A DNA stretch of 64,000 nt. Source: Agromyces bauzanensis (lineage in GTDB: Bacteria; Actinomycetota; Actinomycetes; Actinomycetales; Microbacteriaceae). The position numbers and the translations under genes are program-made. The stretch spans positions 1-64,000 of the forward strand of contig NZ_BMMD01000003.1 of NCBI RefSeq assembly GCF_014645655.1. The letters are read 5' to 3'. The notes under the pieces are model-generated. The model did no database searches. It had not been told where the DNA came from and was given only the letters and a program-made list of their open reading frames with translations. Below, in pieces: positions 25,029-33,501 of this stretch; position 1 is the stretch's first letter, and the number at the start of each line of letters is the position of its first letter.

Positions 25029-26051
25029 GTGAACGATGAACTGGTGCTCGTCACCGGCGGCACGGGTTTCGTGGGGTCGCACTGCATCGTGCGGCTGCTC
25101 GACGCGGGCTACCAGGTGCGCACGACGCTGCGCTCGCTCGCCCGAGCCGACGACGTGCGAGCCCTCGTGCGCGCCGGCGGTGCCGACCCCGCGGGGCTCG
25201 AGTACGCCCAGGCGGACCTGCTGCACGACGACGGATGGCACGCGGCCGCCGCGGGCGCCATATACGTGTTGCACGTGGCCTCCCCGTTCCCGGTGCGCCA
25301 GCCGAAGGACGCGAGCGAACTCATCGCGCCAGCTCGCGACGGCTCGCTGCGGGTGCTGCGGGCGGCGCGCGACGCGCGCGTGCGACGCGTCGTGCTCACC
25401 TCGTCGTTCGCCGCGGTCGGTTACTCGAGCCGGCCCGATCGACCCTTCACCGAGGAGGACTGGACCGACCCCGACGACCCCGGCCTGTCGCCGTATGTGC
25501 GGTCGAAGGCGATCGCCGAGCGCGCCGCGTGGGACTTCGTCGATTATGAAGGGGGCGACCTCGAGCTCTCGGTGGTGAACCCGGTCGGCATCTTCGGGCC
25601 GGCCCTCGGCGCCGACCTCTCGAGCTCGGTCGCGCTGCTGCGCGCGCTGCTCACGGGACGGGTGCCGGCCGTGCCGCACGGCCAGACCTCGGGCGTCGAC
25701 GTGCGCGACGTCGCCGACCTGCACGTGCGGGCGATGATGCATCCGGATGCCTCGGGCGAGCGCTTCCTCGCGGTGTCGGGCGAGCCGATCACCTACCCCG
25801 ACCTCGCGAGGCTCCTGCGCGAGCGGCTCGGTGACGACGCGCGCCGTGTGCCGAGGATCGTGATACCCGACTGGGTCGTTCGCATCGGGGCGAACCTCGA
25901 CGCCGACCTACGCGCCATGCTCCCCGAGCTGAACCGCTCCCGGCGCGCGTCGAGCGAGAAGGCGCAGAGCGTGCTCGGATGGCGGCCGCGACCGCGCGAC
26001 GAGGCCATCATCGCGTCGGCCGAGAGCCTGCTCCGGCTCGGACTCGTGTAG
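25029..26051 (+). CDS. NAD(P)-dependent epimerase/reductase, extended SDR (DFR-like)
   Basis: A 340-residue protein from GTG 25029 (GGGGAGA 7 nt upstream). The Rossmann motif is VTGGTGFVGSH at residues 8-18; the active-site Y-x-x-x-K is in LSPYVRSKAIAE after LTSSFAAVGYS. Later VVNPVGIFGPAL and VDVRDVADLHVRAM are typical of dihydroflavonol-4-reductase-like SDRs, including bacterial aldehyde and ketone reductases. Substrate not predictable. The copper operon starts 55 nt downstream behind its own operator. Confidence 0.85.
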   Translation: MNDELVLVTGGTGFVGSHCIVRLLDAGYQVRTTLRSLARADDVRALVRAGGADPAGLEYAQADLLHDDGWHAAAAGAIYVLHVASPFPVRQPKDASELIAPARDGSLRVLRAARDARVRRVVLTSSFAAVGYSSRPDRPFTEEDWTDPDDPGLSPYVRSKAIAERAAWDFVDYEGGDLELSVVNPVGIFGPALGADLSSSVALLRALLTGRVPAVPHGQTSGVDVRDVADLHVRAMMHPDASGERFLAVSGEPITYPDLARLLRERLGDDARRVPRIVIPDWVVRIGANLDADLRAMLPELNRSRRASSEKAQSVLGWRPRPRDEAIIASAESLLRLGLV

Positions 26052-26053
26052 CG

Positions 26054-26078
26054 TGACAGTACCCCTTAGGGGTATCAT
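26054..26078 (+). promoter_or_regulatory. CsoR-type copper operator overlapping the promoter
   Basis: TACCCCTTAGGGGTA (26060-26074) is a perfect 7-1-7 palindrome of the form recognised by CsoR repressors (TACCCC...GGGGTA). It sits just before TATCAT (26073-26078), a probable -10, and after TGACAG, so a bound repressor would block the promoter until Cu(I) releases it. No csoR gene lies in the window. Confidence 0.7.
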
Positions 26079-26106
26079 TGGATCTCATCGTCACGAAAGG
26101 ACGGCC

Positions 26107-26478
26107 ATGACCGGCTTCCAGCGCATCGACCTCGGACTCACCGACGCGAACGCAGCGTGCAGCTGTTGCGCGACCGGTGACGCGCACGCGTCGGCCGCCA
26201 CCGAGGCTGCCGCCACCGGGGCTGCCGCCACCGGGGCTGCCGCCACCGAGGGCGCACTCAGTGCCGACTTCCTCGTCGAGGGCATGACGTGCTCGCACTG
26301 CGTGTCGAGCGTGACCGAGGAGCTCACCGCCGTCGACGGCGTGCAGCAGGTGGCCGTCGACCTGCGGCCGGGCGCGGCATCCGTCGTCACCGTGACGAGC
26401 TCGGGGCCGATCAGCGACGACGCCGTGCGCGCCGCGGTCGAGGAGGCCGGCTACACGCTGACCGCGCCGGGCGCGTGA
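26107..26478 (+). CDS. CopZ-like heavy-metal-associated protein with Cys/Ala-rich N-terminus
   Basis: A 123-residue protein from ATG 26107. The C-terminal about 70 residues are an HMA ferredoxin-like fold with the Cu(I)-binding motif GMTCSHC. The N-terminal extension has a CSCC cluster at about residue 16 that could add metal sites, followed by four 15-bp tandem units (26194-26253) encoding [10 protein letters not shown] repeats. It should pass copper to the ATPase encoded by the next gene, whose GTG overlaps its stop (GTGA). Expression should be copper-induced through the CsoR-like site. Confidence 0.85.
   Translation: MTGFQRIDLGLTDANAACSCCATGDAHASAATEAAATGAAATGAAATEGALSADFLVEGMTCSHCVSSVTEELTAVDGVQQVAVDLRPGAASVVTVTSSGPISDDAVRAAVEEAGYTLTAPGA
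26194..26253 (+). repeat. Four tandem 15-bp units in the copZ-like gene
   Basis: GCCGCCACCGAGGCT followed by two GCCGCCACCGGGGCT units and a diverged fourth. In frame, giving a five-residue Ala/Thr repeat. Confidence 0.9.
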
Positions 26479-28793
26479 GCACCGAAGCCCTGGGCGCCGG
26501 GATCGTGGGCACCGCAGCGCCGGTCGAGCTCGAGATCGAGGGCATGACATGCGCGTCGTGCGCCACGCGCATCGAGCGCAAGCTCAACAAGCTGCCGGGC
26601 GTCGAGGCATCCGTCAACTACGCCACCGAGAAGGCGCACGTGCGCGCGGCGTCGGCCGAGGCGCTCGACCCGGCCGAGCTCATCGCCGCGGTCGAGGCGG
26701 CCGGCTACCGGGCGGCGCTCCCCCCGCCGCCCACGCCGTCAGCGGGTCGCGATGCCGCGACCACGACCGCGCCCGAGCGCGACGAGGTGCGGGAGCTCCG
26801 TCGCCGCGTGCTCGTCTCGACGGCGCTCACCGTGCCGGTGCTCCTCATGTCGATGATCCCGGCGCTGCAGTTCACGAACTGGCAGTGGCTCGCGCTCACC
26901 CTCGCCGCCCCCGTCGCGGTGTGGGGCGCATATCCGTTCCACCGGGCTGCGGCGATCAACGCCCGGCACGGCGCCGCGACCATGGACACGCTCATCAGCG
27001 TGGGCGTCGCCGCCGCGTTCGGCTGGTCGCTCTACGCGCTCTTCTTCGGCATGGCGGGCATGCCCGGTATGACCATGACGCTCACCCTCTTCGGCTCCCC
27101 CGAGGCCGGTACGGGCGAGATCTACCTCGAGGTCGCTGCCGCGGTCACGGTCTTCGTGCTCGCGGGGCGGTACGCCGAGGCGCGCGCCAAGCAGGAGTCG
27201 GGCGCCGCGCTGCGCGCCCTCCTCGCGCTCGGAGCGAAGGATGCCGCGCTCCTCCGTGACGGCCGCGAGACGCGCGTGCCCGTCGACTCGCTGGTGCCCG
27301 GCGACCACGTGGTCGTGCGGCCGGGCGAGACGATTCCCTCCGACGGACTCGTCGTCGACGGGGCCTCCGCCGTGGATGCGAGCATGCTCACGGGAGAGTC
27401 GGTGCCCGTCGAGGTCGCCGCGGGCTCGCGCGTCGCGGGCGCGACCGTGAACGTCGGCGGACGGCTCATCGTGGAGATCACCCGCGTCGGCGCCGACACC
27501 GAGCTCGCGCGGCTGGGCCGGCTCGTCGAGGAGGCCCAGACCGGCAAGGCGCCCGTGCAGCGGCTCGCCGATCGCGTCTCGGCGGTCTTCGTGCCGATCG
27601 TGATCGGGCTGTCGATCGTCGCGTTCGCCGGATGGCTGTTGACGGGCGCGTCGCTCGAGGTCGCCTTCACCGCCGCGGTCGCGACGCTCATCATCGCGTG
27701 CCCGTGCGCGCTCGGCCTCGCGACGCCGACCGCCCTGCTCGTCGGCACGGGTCGCGGCTCGCAACTCGGCATCCTCATCCGCGGGCCGCAGGTGCTCGAG
27801 CAGACGCGTCGCATCGACACGGTCGTGCTCGACAAGACGGGCACGGTCACGACGGGCCGCATGCGCGTGGCGCTGGTCCATGCGGTCGACGGATGCCCCG
27901 AGCCCGAGCTGCTCCGCGTCGCCGCCGCCGCCGAGGATGGCTCGGAGCATCCCGTGGCCCGGGCGATCGTGGCCGCGGCCGTGACGGCGACGGCGACCGC
28001 GACCGCGTCTGCTGCGCCCGGCGATACGGTGCTTCCGGCCGCGGAGCAGTTCGCGGCGCACGCCGGGCTCGGCGTGCAGGCCGTCGTCGACGGGCGCCTG
28101 GTCGTCGCGGGCAAGCCCGAGTGGCTCGCGTCCGCGTGGTCGCTCGAGTTGCCGGGCGAGTTGCGCGCCGCACGCGACGATGCCGAGGCGCGCGGCATCA
28201 CCACGGTCGTCGTGGCGTGGGATGGCGCCGTGCGCGGGCTCATCGGCGTCGCCGATACGGTGAAGCCCACGAGCGCCGAGGCCGTCGCGCGGCTGCGCCG
28301 GCTGGGCCTTCGGCCCGTGCTCCTCACTGGCGACCACGACGGCGCCGCACGCGCGGTCGCCGCGGCGGTCGGCATCGACGACGTGCGCTCGGGCGTCACG
28401 CCCGCGGGCAAGCTCGAGGCGATCCGTGAGCTGCAGGCGGGCGGGCACGTCGTCGCGATGGTCGGCGACGGCGTCAACGACTCGGCGGCCCTCGCGGCAT
28501 CCGACCTCGGCATCGCCATGGGCGGCGGCACCGACGCGGCCATCGCGGCCAGCGACCTCACGGTCGTGTCGGGCGACCTGCTGCTCGTGCCCGACGCGAT
28601 CCGCTTGGCGCGGCACACGCTCGGTACCATCAAGGTCAACCTGTTCTGGGCGTTCGCCTACAACGTGGCCGCGATCCCCGTCGCGATGCTCGGGCTGTTG
28701 AATCCGCTCGTCGCGGGAGCGGCCATGGCGTTCTCGTCGGTCTTCGTGGTGACGAACAGCCTGCGGCTGAGGGGCTTCCGACCCGAGCGGTGA
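26475..28793 (+). CDS. copA: Copper-exporting P1B-type ATPase
   Basis: A 772-residue P-type ATPase from GTG 26475. In order: HMA domain with GMTCASC; eight membrane helices; actuator motif LTGESVP; the ion-binding CPC in [12 protein letters not shown]; the phosphorylation loop DKTGTVTTG; the nucleotide-binding SEHPVARAI and GLGVQAVV; and the hinge [12 protein letters not shown]. All P1B-1 (Cu+) hallmarks are present, including the N/YN and M-x-x-S-S region near the C-terminus ([29 protein letters not shown]). It exports Cu(I) from the cytoplasm, with the co-transcribed CopZ-like chaperone. A strong hairpin follows. Confidence 0.95.
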   Translation: MSTEALGAGIVGTAAPVELEIEGMTCASCATRIERKLNKLPGVEASVNYATEKAHVRAASAEALDPAELIAAVEAAGYRAALPPPPTPSAGRDAATTTAPERDEVRELRRRVLVSTALTVPVLLMSMIPALQFTNWQWLALTLAAPVAVWGAYPFHRAAAINARHGAATMDTLISVGVAAAFGWSLYALFFGMAGMPGMTMTLTLFGSPEAGTGEIYLEVAAAVTVFVLAGRYAEARAKQESGAALRALLALGAKDAALLRDGRETRVPVDSLVPGDHVVVRPGETIPSDGLVVDGASAVDASMLTGESVPVEVAAGSRVAGATVNVGGRLIVEITRVGADTELARLGRLVEEAQTGKAPVQRLADRVSAVFVPIVIGLSIVAFAGWLLTGASLEVAFTAAVATLIIACPCALGLATPTALLVGTGRGSQLGILIRGPQVLEQTRRIDTVVLDKTGTVTTGRMRVALVHAVDGCPEPELLRVAAAAEDGSEHPVARAIVAAAVTATATATASAAPGDTVLPAAEQFAAHAGLGVQAVVDGRLVVAGKPEWLASAWSLELPGELRAARDDAEARGITTVVVAWDGAVRGLIGVADTVKPTSAEAVARLRRLGLRPVLLTGDHDGAARAVAAAVGIDDVRSGVTPAGKLEAIRELQAGGHVVAMVGDGVNDSAALAASDLGIAMGGGTDAAIAASDLTVVSGDLLLVPDAIRLARHTLGTIKVNLFWAFAYNVAAIPVAMLGLLNPLVAGAAMAFSSVFVVTNSLRLRGFRPER

Positions 28794-28830
28794 CGCACGG
28801 ACCCACGCAAGGTCGTGCGGGTTCGGAGTC

Positions 28831-28876
28831 CGAGAGTGCACTCCCCGCCCATCGCAGGGCGGGGAGTGCGCTCTCG
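28831..28876. terminator. 20-bp bidirectional terminator hairpin
   Basis: CGAGAGTGCACTCCCCGCCC (28831-28850) pairs with 28857-28876 with one mismatch, 6-nt loop. Located between copA (+) and the ABC permease gene (-), which converge. Confidence 0.8.
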
Positions 28877-28914
28877 GCGTCGTCGTGCCGCACGCACCGG
28901 GGGCGCGCGCCGCG

Positions 28915-30216
28915 TCACTCGTAGCGCAGCGACTCCACCGGATCGGCCCGCGCGGCCCGCACGGCAGGGAGCGTGCCGGCGAGGAACGCCACGCCCATGA
29001 CCACGATGATGATCGCGGCGATGGACACCGGGTCGAAGGCGATGAGGGTCAGCCCCGGCAGATCGGCGAGCAGCGCTCCCCCGAGCGCCGAGCTGATCGC
29101 ACTTCCCGCGATCATGCCGAGGCCCGCGCCGATCGCGCTGCCGAGGAATCCGATGAACACGGCCTCCAGGCTGAACAGCCCGAACACCTTGCCACTGCCC
29201 ATGCCCATCGCCTTCATGAGGCCGATCTCACGCGTACGCTCCTGCACCGACATGAGCAGCGTGTTCACGATGCCGAAGCTCGCGGCGAGCAGGGCGATGA
29301 TCGCGAAGGCGTTGAGCACGAGCACGATGCCGTCGATGACGCTCTTGAAGGCCCCGAGCTGCTGGGCGACGGTGGTCGAGTCGTAGCCGGCGTCGGCGAG
29401 GTCGGCCTCGAGGGCGGCCACCTCGTCGGCGGACGACGCCGGATCGAACCAGACGGTCGCCTGGCTGTAGGCGTCGAGCTCGCTCGCATCGAGCCCCGTG
29501 GACTGGGCGGCGAAGAGCGCGTCGTTCAACGCGTCGTTCGGCACCGCGGAGCTGGTCGTGCCGAGGCTCGCCTCGGCGACGCCGACGACCGTGGCCTCGA
29601 CCTCGTGCCGCGTGCGCTCCGCGTCGGTCACGGCGAGCGTGACCGGTTCGCCGATCGCGGCATCGGCATCGTCGAAGCCGAGCACGTCGAGATAGGAATC
29701 GGGGATGACGACCTGGAAATCGGATGCCTCGATGTCGGGCTGCTCGCCCGCGGCGAGCTGGAGGCGCATCCCGCTCACGAAGCCACCGACGCCGATCTCG
29801 TACTCGGTGCCGCCGTCATGGGCGATGGAGTCGACGTCGACGCGCTTCGCGGGCTGCACCCGCACCACGCCGTCGATCCCGGCGAGCTCGTCGAGCTCCG
29901 CCGATCCGATCGGCGCGACGACGTTCGTGGTGCCCGGAGGGCCGTTCTGCTCGCCGACGATCGCGTCGGGGTCGTACTCACGCGGGCCGTCGGAGGCATC
30001 CGTCGCGTTCTCGGCGACCTTGGTGACCGTCATGACGTCTTCGGCGCCCATGGCGGCGACCGTGTCGTCGATGTACCGGTTGATGCCCGTGCCGAGCCCG
30101 TTCGTGATGGTGAGGGTGAACGCGCCGACGAAGATCGCGAGGATCGTGAGGATGGTCCGCGTCTTGGAGCGGAACGTGTTGCCGACGGCCGAGCCGACGA
30201 GGTCGACGGGGTTCAT
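28915..30216 (-). CDS. FtsX/MacB-type ABC transporter permease
   Basis: A 433-residue permease from ATG 30216. One N-terminal helix (TILTILAIFVGAFTLTITNG), a large extracytoplasmic MacB_PCD domain (about 45-285), then three C-terminal helices typical of FtsX (IIALLAASFGIVNTLLMSVQ followed by ERTREIGLMKAMGM; FSLEAVFIGFLGSAIGAGLG; AAIIIVVMGVAFLAGTLPAV). Such permeases pair with a single ATPase to drive export of peptides, antibiotics or lipoproteins by mechanotransmission. The gene overlaps its ATPase partner by 4 nt. No accessory periplasmic subunit gene is present. Confidence 0.9.
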   Translation of the reverse strand: MNPVDLVGSAVGNTFRSKTRTILTILAIFVGAFTLTITNGLGTGINRYIDDTVAAMGAEDVMTVTKVAENATDASDGPREYDPDAIVGEQNGPPGTTNVVAPIGSAELDELAGIDGVVRVQPAKRVDVDSIAHDGGTEYEIGVGGFVSGMRLQLAAGEQPDIEASDFQVVIPDSYLDVLGFDDADAAIGEPVTLAVTDAERTRHEVEATVVGVAEASLGTTSSAVPNDALNDALFAAQSTGLDASELDAYSQATVWFDPASSADEVAALEADLADAGYDSTTVAQQLGAFKSVIDGIVLVLNAFAIIALLAASFGIVNTLLMSVQERTREIGLMKAMGMGSGKVFGLFSLEAVFIGFLGSAIGAGLGMIAGSAISSALGGALLADLPGLTLIAFDPVSIAAIIIVVMGVAFLAGTLPAVRAARADPVESLRYE

Positions 30217-30968
30217 GCGGCACGCTCCTCGGCTGTCGCCGCGCGCTCGGCGTCTGGTGCGCGCTCCACGATGTCGACGATGAGCCCGTCGCGGATGTGG
30301 ACGCGGCGATCGCAACGGGACGCGAGCTCCTCGTCGTGGGTGACGATGATGAGGGTGATGCCGTGCTCGCGGTTCAGGTCGAAGAGGATGTCCTCGACGA
30401 CCGCGCCCGTGGCGGTGTCGAGGTTGCCGGTGGGCTCGTCGGCGAAGATCACGCGCGGCCGGTTCACGAGCGCGCGGGCGATGACCGAGCGCTGCTTCTG
30501 CCCTCCCGAGAGGCTCACGGCCTTGTTCTTCGCCTTGTCGGCGAGCTCGAGCTGCTCGAGCACCGCGAGGGCGCGCCGCCTGCGCTCGGCCCGGCCGACC
30601 CCGGCGATCTTCAGCGGCAGCATGACGTTCTCGAGCACGGACGCGTTCGGCGTGAGGAAGAACTGCTGGAAGACGAACCCGAAGGTCTGGTTGCGGGCGC
30701 GGTTCAACGCCGCGCCGCTGAGCGATCGCGTGTCTTCGCCGGCGAGCTCGATCGTGCCGTCGGTGGGCTGGTCGAGCAGGGCCAGCACGTGCATGAGCGT
30801 CGACTTGCCCGAGCCGCTCTTTCCGATGATGGCGATGCTCTCGCCCTCGAGGACGTCGAGGCTCACCCCCTTCAGCGCGTCGAATCGGTTGGCGCCGCGG
30901 CCGTACGACTTGCGTACGTCTCGCGCCGAGAGGATCGGGGTGGTCATCGCGTGGTGTGCTCCTGTCAT
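30213..30968 (-). CDS. ABC transporter ATP-binding protein, MacB/LolD type
   Basis: About 251 residues from ATG 30968 (GGAAGGA 9 nt upstream); an internal ATG at 30947 is an alternative. Walker A GKSGSGKSTLMH, Q-loop FVFQQFFLTPNASVLENV, signature SLSGGQKQRSVIARA, Walker B RVIFADEPTGNLD and switch His IVTHDEEL are all intact. The TLMHVLALLDQPTDG stretch is typical of the MacB/LolD subfamily that works with FtsX-type permeases, which matches the overlapping downstream gene. Confidence 0.92.
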   Translation of the reverse strand: MTGAHHAMTTPILSARDVRKSYGRGANRFDALKGVSLDVLEGESIAIIGKSGSGKSTLMHVLALLDQPTDGTIELAGEDTRSLSGAALNRARNQTFGFVFQQFFLTPNASVLENVMLPLKIAGVGRAERRRRALAVLEQLELADKAKNKAVSLSGGQKQRSVIARALVNRPRVIFADEPTGNLDTATGAVVEDILFDLNREHGITLIIVTHDEELASRCDRRVHIRDGLIVDIVERAPDAERAATAEERAA

Positions 30969-31190
30969 GGCGGGGTATCCTTCCAGCCTCGCGGGGAGCC
31001 ACGCCCGGCACATCCATCCAACGGAGGCACCTCGGCTACTGCGGTCGAGGTACGCGGCAGTGCGGACGGGGCGACCCGACGCCCACCGACGGAGCACGAA
31101 CGGGCCCACCGACGGACGCCCCGACAGGAGCGCCGACAGACGACGGATGCCGCGGGCCCCCGCCCGCGGCATCCGCTCACCGCCGTCTGG

Positions 31191-31670
31191 TCAGCTCGAC
31201 GCGGTCGAACTGCTCGACGCGGTCGAACTGCTCGACGCGGGCGCCCCCGCCGTCACTTCCTTCTCGACGTTCGGCGCACTCTGCACCGCGACCTTCCGTG
31301 GCTTCGCCCGCTCGCTCACCGGGATCACGACGCTCAGCACGCCGTTGTCGTAGTGCGCGCTGATCGCGGCGGTGTCGAGGCCGTCGCCCAGGGTGAGCTG
31401 GCGCAGGAACGAGCCGCTCGGACGCTCGTGCGCGAGCCACTTCACCTCGGCGTCTGAGCGCAGCGTGCGCTCGGCGCGGATCGTGAGCAGCTGGCCATCG
31501 ACGTCCACGTCGATCGAGCCGGGGTCCACGCCCGGCAGGTCGGCCGAGAGCACGTAGTGGTCGCCGTCGCGATGCAGGTCGATCGGCATCATGCGCGGCG
31601 ACTGTCGGCTGTCGAGCACGCCCGCGGCGAAGCGGTCGAGGTCCCGGAACGGATCCCAGTACATGGCCAT
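31191..31670 (-). CDS. Hsp20/alpha-crystallin small heat-shock protein
   Basis: A 159-residue protein from ATG 31670 (GAAGGAGGAGAAGCC precedes). It starts MAMYWDPFRDLDRFAAGVLD, the usual sHSP N-terminus, followed by an alpha-crystallin domain (HYVLSADLPGVDPGSIDVDV, LTIRAERT, GSFLRQLTLGDGLDTAAISA, YDNGVLSVVIPV). It binds unfolding proteins without ATP. The C-terminal tail is a Ser/Thr-rich repeat ending SSSSTASSSSTASS, encoded by an 18-bp tandem repeat, instead of the common I-x-I tail. Upstream it carries both an HspR-type and an HrcA-type operator. Confidence 0.92.
   Translation of the reverse strand: MAMYWDPFRDLDRFAAGVLDSRQSPRMMPIDLHRDGDHYVLSADLPGVDPGSIDVDVDGQLLTIRAERTLRSDAEVKWLAHERPSGSFLRQLTLGDGLDTAAISAHYDNGVLSVVIPVSERAKPRKVAVQSAPNVEKEVTAGAPASSSSTASSSSTASS
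31195..31240 (-). repeat. 18-bp tandem repeat at the 3' end of the hsp20 gene
   Basis: The 18-bp unit CTCGACGCGGTCGAACTG occurs at 31195-31212 and 31213-31230, with a 10-bp partial copy to 31240. It encodes the Ser-rich tail in steps of six codons. Confidence 0.9.
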
Positions 31671-31716
31671 GGCTTCTCCTCCTTCATCTGCCGCCCTCGC
31701 GGCATGTGTCAAAGAG

Positions 31717-31773
31717 TTGAGTCCAATCGACTCAAGTACCCTCAGGTTAGCACTCCCGCATGGAGAGTGCCAA
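31717..31773 (-). promoter_or_regulatory. HAIR (HspR) and CIRCE (HrcA) operators upstream of hsp20
   Basis: TTGAGT-N7-ACTCAA at 31717-31735 matches the HAIR consensus CTTGAGT-N7-ACTCAAG in 12 of 12 core positions. TTAGCACTC-N9-GAGTGCCAA at 31747-31773 matches CIRCE (TTAGCACTC-N9-GAGTGCTAA) with one mismatch. On the minus strand TTGGCA in the CIRCE arm could be a -35, with TAACCT about 18 nt downstream as -10. HspR and HrcA should repress jointly and release on heat shock. Neither regulator gene is in the window. Confidence 0.88.
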
Positions 31774-31838
31774 GTCCCTCGCCCCGGATTCCGCGGCCGA
31801 ACCTTGCGTCCGCCTTCCGGGCCGCGTTGACTGGGGCG

Positions 31839-32489
31839 ATGCGCGTCGTCATCGCCGGAGGCCACGGCCAGATCGCCCTCATCCTCGAGCGCCTGCTCGC
31901 CGACGCCGGGCACGACCCGATCGCCGTCATCCGCAATCCGGACCACCGCGCCGACGTCGACGCCACCGGCGCCGCCGCCGTCGTGCTCGATCTGGAGGCG
32001 GCATCCGTCGAGGAGGTCGCCCAGGTGCTGAAGAATGCGGATGCCGCGGTGTTCGCGGCGGGCGCGGGCCCCGGGAGCACGGCCGAACGCAAGTTCACGG
32101 TCGACCGCGACGCCGCGATCCTCCTCGCCGACGCCGCCGAGGCCGCCGGGGTGCCCCGCTTCGTGGTGATCTCGGCCATGAGCGCCGACCGGTTCGACCC
32201 GGTGTCCGACGACGTCTTCCAGCTCTACCTGCGAGCCAAGAGCGAGGCGGATGCCTCGGTGCGCTCGCGCGACCTCGACTGGACGATCGTCCGTCCCGGC
32301 GGACTCACGAGCGATGCCGGCACCGGCCTGGTGCGGGCGGGCTCCGCCCTCGAGCCCGGCAGGATCCCCCGAGCGGATGTCGCGGAGACGATCGCGACCC
32401 TGCTCGAGACCGGCGCGGCATCCCGCACCCAGTTCGACCTCGTCTCGGGCGACGACCCGATCGCGGACGCGCTCGCCGCGCTCGCCTGA
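31839..32489 (+). CDS. NAD(P)H-binding atypical SDR protein
   Basis: A 216-residue protein from ATG 31839. MRVVIAGGHGQIALILERLL is a Rossmann N-terminus with G-x-x-G-x-x-A, followed by AVFAAGAGPGSTAERKFTVD and FVVISAMSADRF, then DLDWTIVRPGGLTSDAGTGL: the pattern of the SDR_a5/NmrA-like NAD(P)-binding family (YwnB/YhfK type). No catalytic Tyr-x-x-x-Lys in the usual place (YLRAKSEAD is the equivalent and does contain Y and K). Role unknown, possibly redox sensing or reduction. Confidence 0.8.
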   Translation: MRVVIAGGHGQIALILERLLADAGHDPIAVIRNPDHRADVDATGAAAVVLDLEAASVEEVAQVLKNADAAVFAAGAGPGSTAERKFTVDRDAAILLADAAEAAGVPRFVVISAMSADRFDPVSDDVFQLYLRAKSEADASVRSRDLDWTIVRPGGLTSDAGTGLVRAGSALEPGRIPRADVAETIATLLETGAASRTQFDLVSGDDPIADALAALA

Positions 32490-32566
32490 CGCGATGTCCG
32501 GCCGTCGCGCGAGGCCGGCGGGATCCCGCGGCACTCGGGGTCGCTCCCGTCGGTGAGAATCGAGGG

Positions 32567-33492
32567 ATGACCACGAGCACGCCGCGGCACACGAGCCCCC
32601 TGCACCCGGCTTGGATCGTCGCCGCGGTCGCGTTCCTCGCCCTCGTCGAGCAGCAGGGCTGGCGCCAGGCGTCGCTCCTCGTCGCCGTCGGGGCGTTCGC
32701 GGTCGTGCCGCTCGTGGCCCTGTTCCTCCGCAATCGCCCGCAGACCTCGGCACGACGCCGTTCGGCGCCCCCGACGGCTGGGAGCAGCCCGCGCCCGTGC
32801 GCGGCAACGCCGCGCGCCTCGCGCTCGCGACCCTGGTGCGCGCGAGCGGGAAGCGCACGTTCTGGGCGCTCGTGGCCGGCTTCGCGATCTGCGGCGCCAC
32901 GACGAACGGCCTCGTCGGCACCCACTTCATCCCCAGCGCGCACGACCACGGCATGCAGGAGACGACCGCTGCGGGCCTGCTCGCACTCGTCGGCATCTTC
33001 GACATCGTCGGCACCGTGGCATCCAGCTGGCTCACCGACCGGGTGAACCCGCGCATCCTGCTCGCGGTCTACTACGCCGGCCGCAGCATCGGGCTCGCCG
33101 GCCTGCCGTTCCTCCTCGACGCGACGGTACAGCCGCCGATCATCGTCTTCGTCGTCATCTACGGCCTCGACTGGGTGGCGACCGTGCCGCCGACCGTCGC
33201 GCTCTGCCGTGAGGTGTTCGGTGCCGACGGCCCCATCGTCTTCGGCTGGGTGTTCGCGTCGCACCAGGTGGGCGCCGCGTTGGCGGCCACCGCCGCGGGT
33301 CTCGTGCGCGACCAGACCGGCGAGTACACGATCGCCTGGTTCGGCGCGGCCGGCCTGTGCGTCGTGGCCGCCGTCGTCAGCGGCTCGGTCCGGCGGGGCA
33401 AGTCGGACGGGGGGCCGCCCGCGGCCGGGCCGCCTGCCGGCACGTCGGGCGACGCGCAGGCCGCGGAGGCCGCGGAGACCGCACGCGGCTAG
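32567..33492 (+). pseudogene. MFS transporter with internal deletion and a 1-nt frameshift
   Basis: ATG 32567 (GAGAAT 6 nt upstream) begins an MFS protein (HPAWIVAAVAFLALV), which then jumps directly to EQQGWRQASLLVAVGAFAVV, normally the sixth helix; about 130-150 residues appear to be missing at about 32646. At about 32735 the frame shifts: RNRPQ should read RNRPADLGTTPFGAPDGW, which is recovered one base over, so one base has been lost. The rest (WALVAGFAICGATTNGLVGT, LLALVGIFDIVGTVASSWLT) encodes the second six helices to TAG 33490-33492. The protein cannot be functional. Confidence 0.82.
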
Positions 33493-33495
33493 CCT
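33490..33495 (+). promoter_or_regulatory. -10 box (TAGCCT) of a probable leaderless promoter
   Basis: TAGCCT ends 6 nt before the FUSC gene ATG at 33502 and overlaps the stop codon of the MFS pseudogene. No ribosome site is present. Confidence 0.55.
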
Positions 33496-33501
33496 TGGCG
33501 C

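Noticed and set aside
31671-33056. Long minus-strand extension upstream of hsp20
   Set aside because: The extension has shadow-type Arg/Gly composition and would bury the HAIR and CIRCE operators inside a gene; the ATG at 31670 has a strong ribosome site and the family N-terminus.
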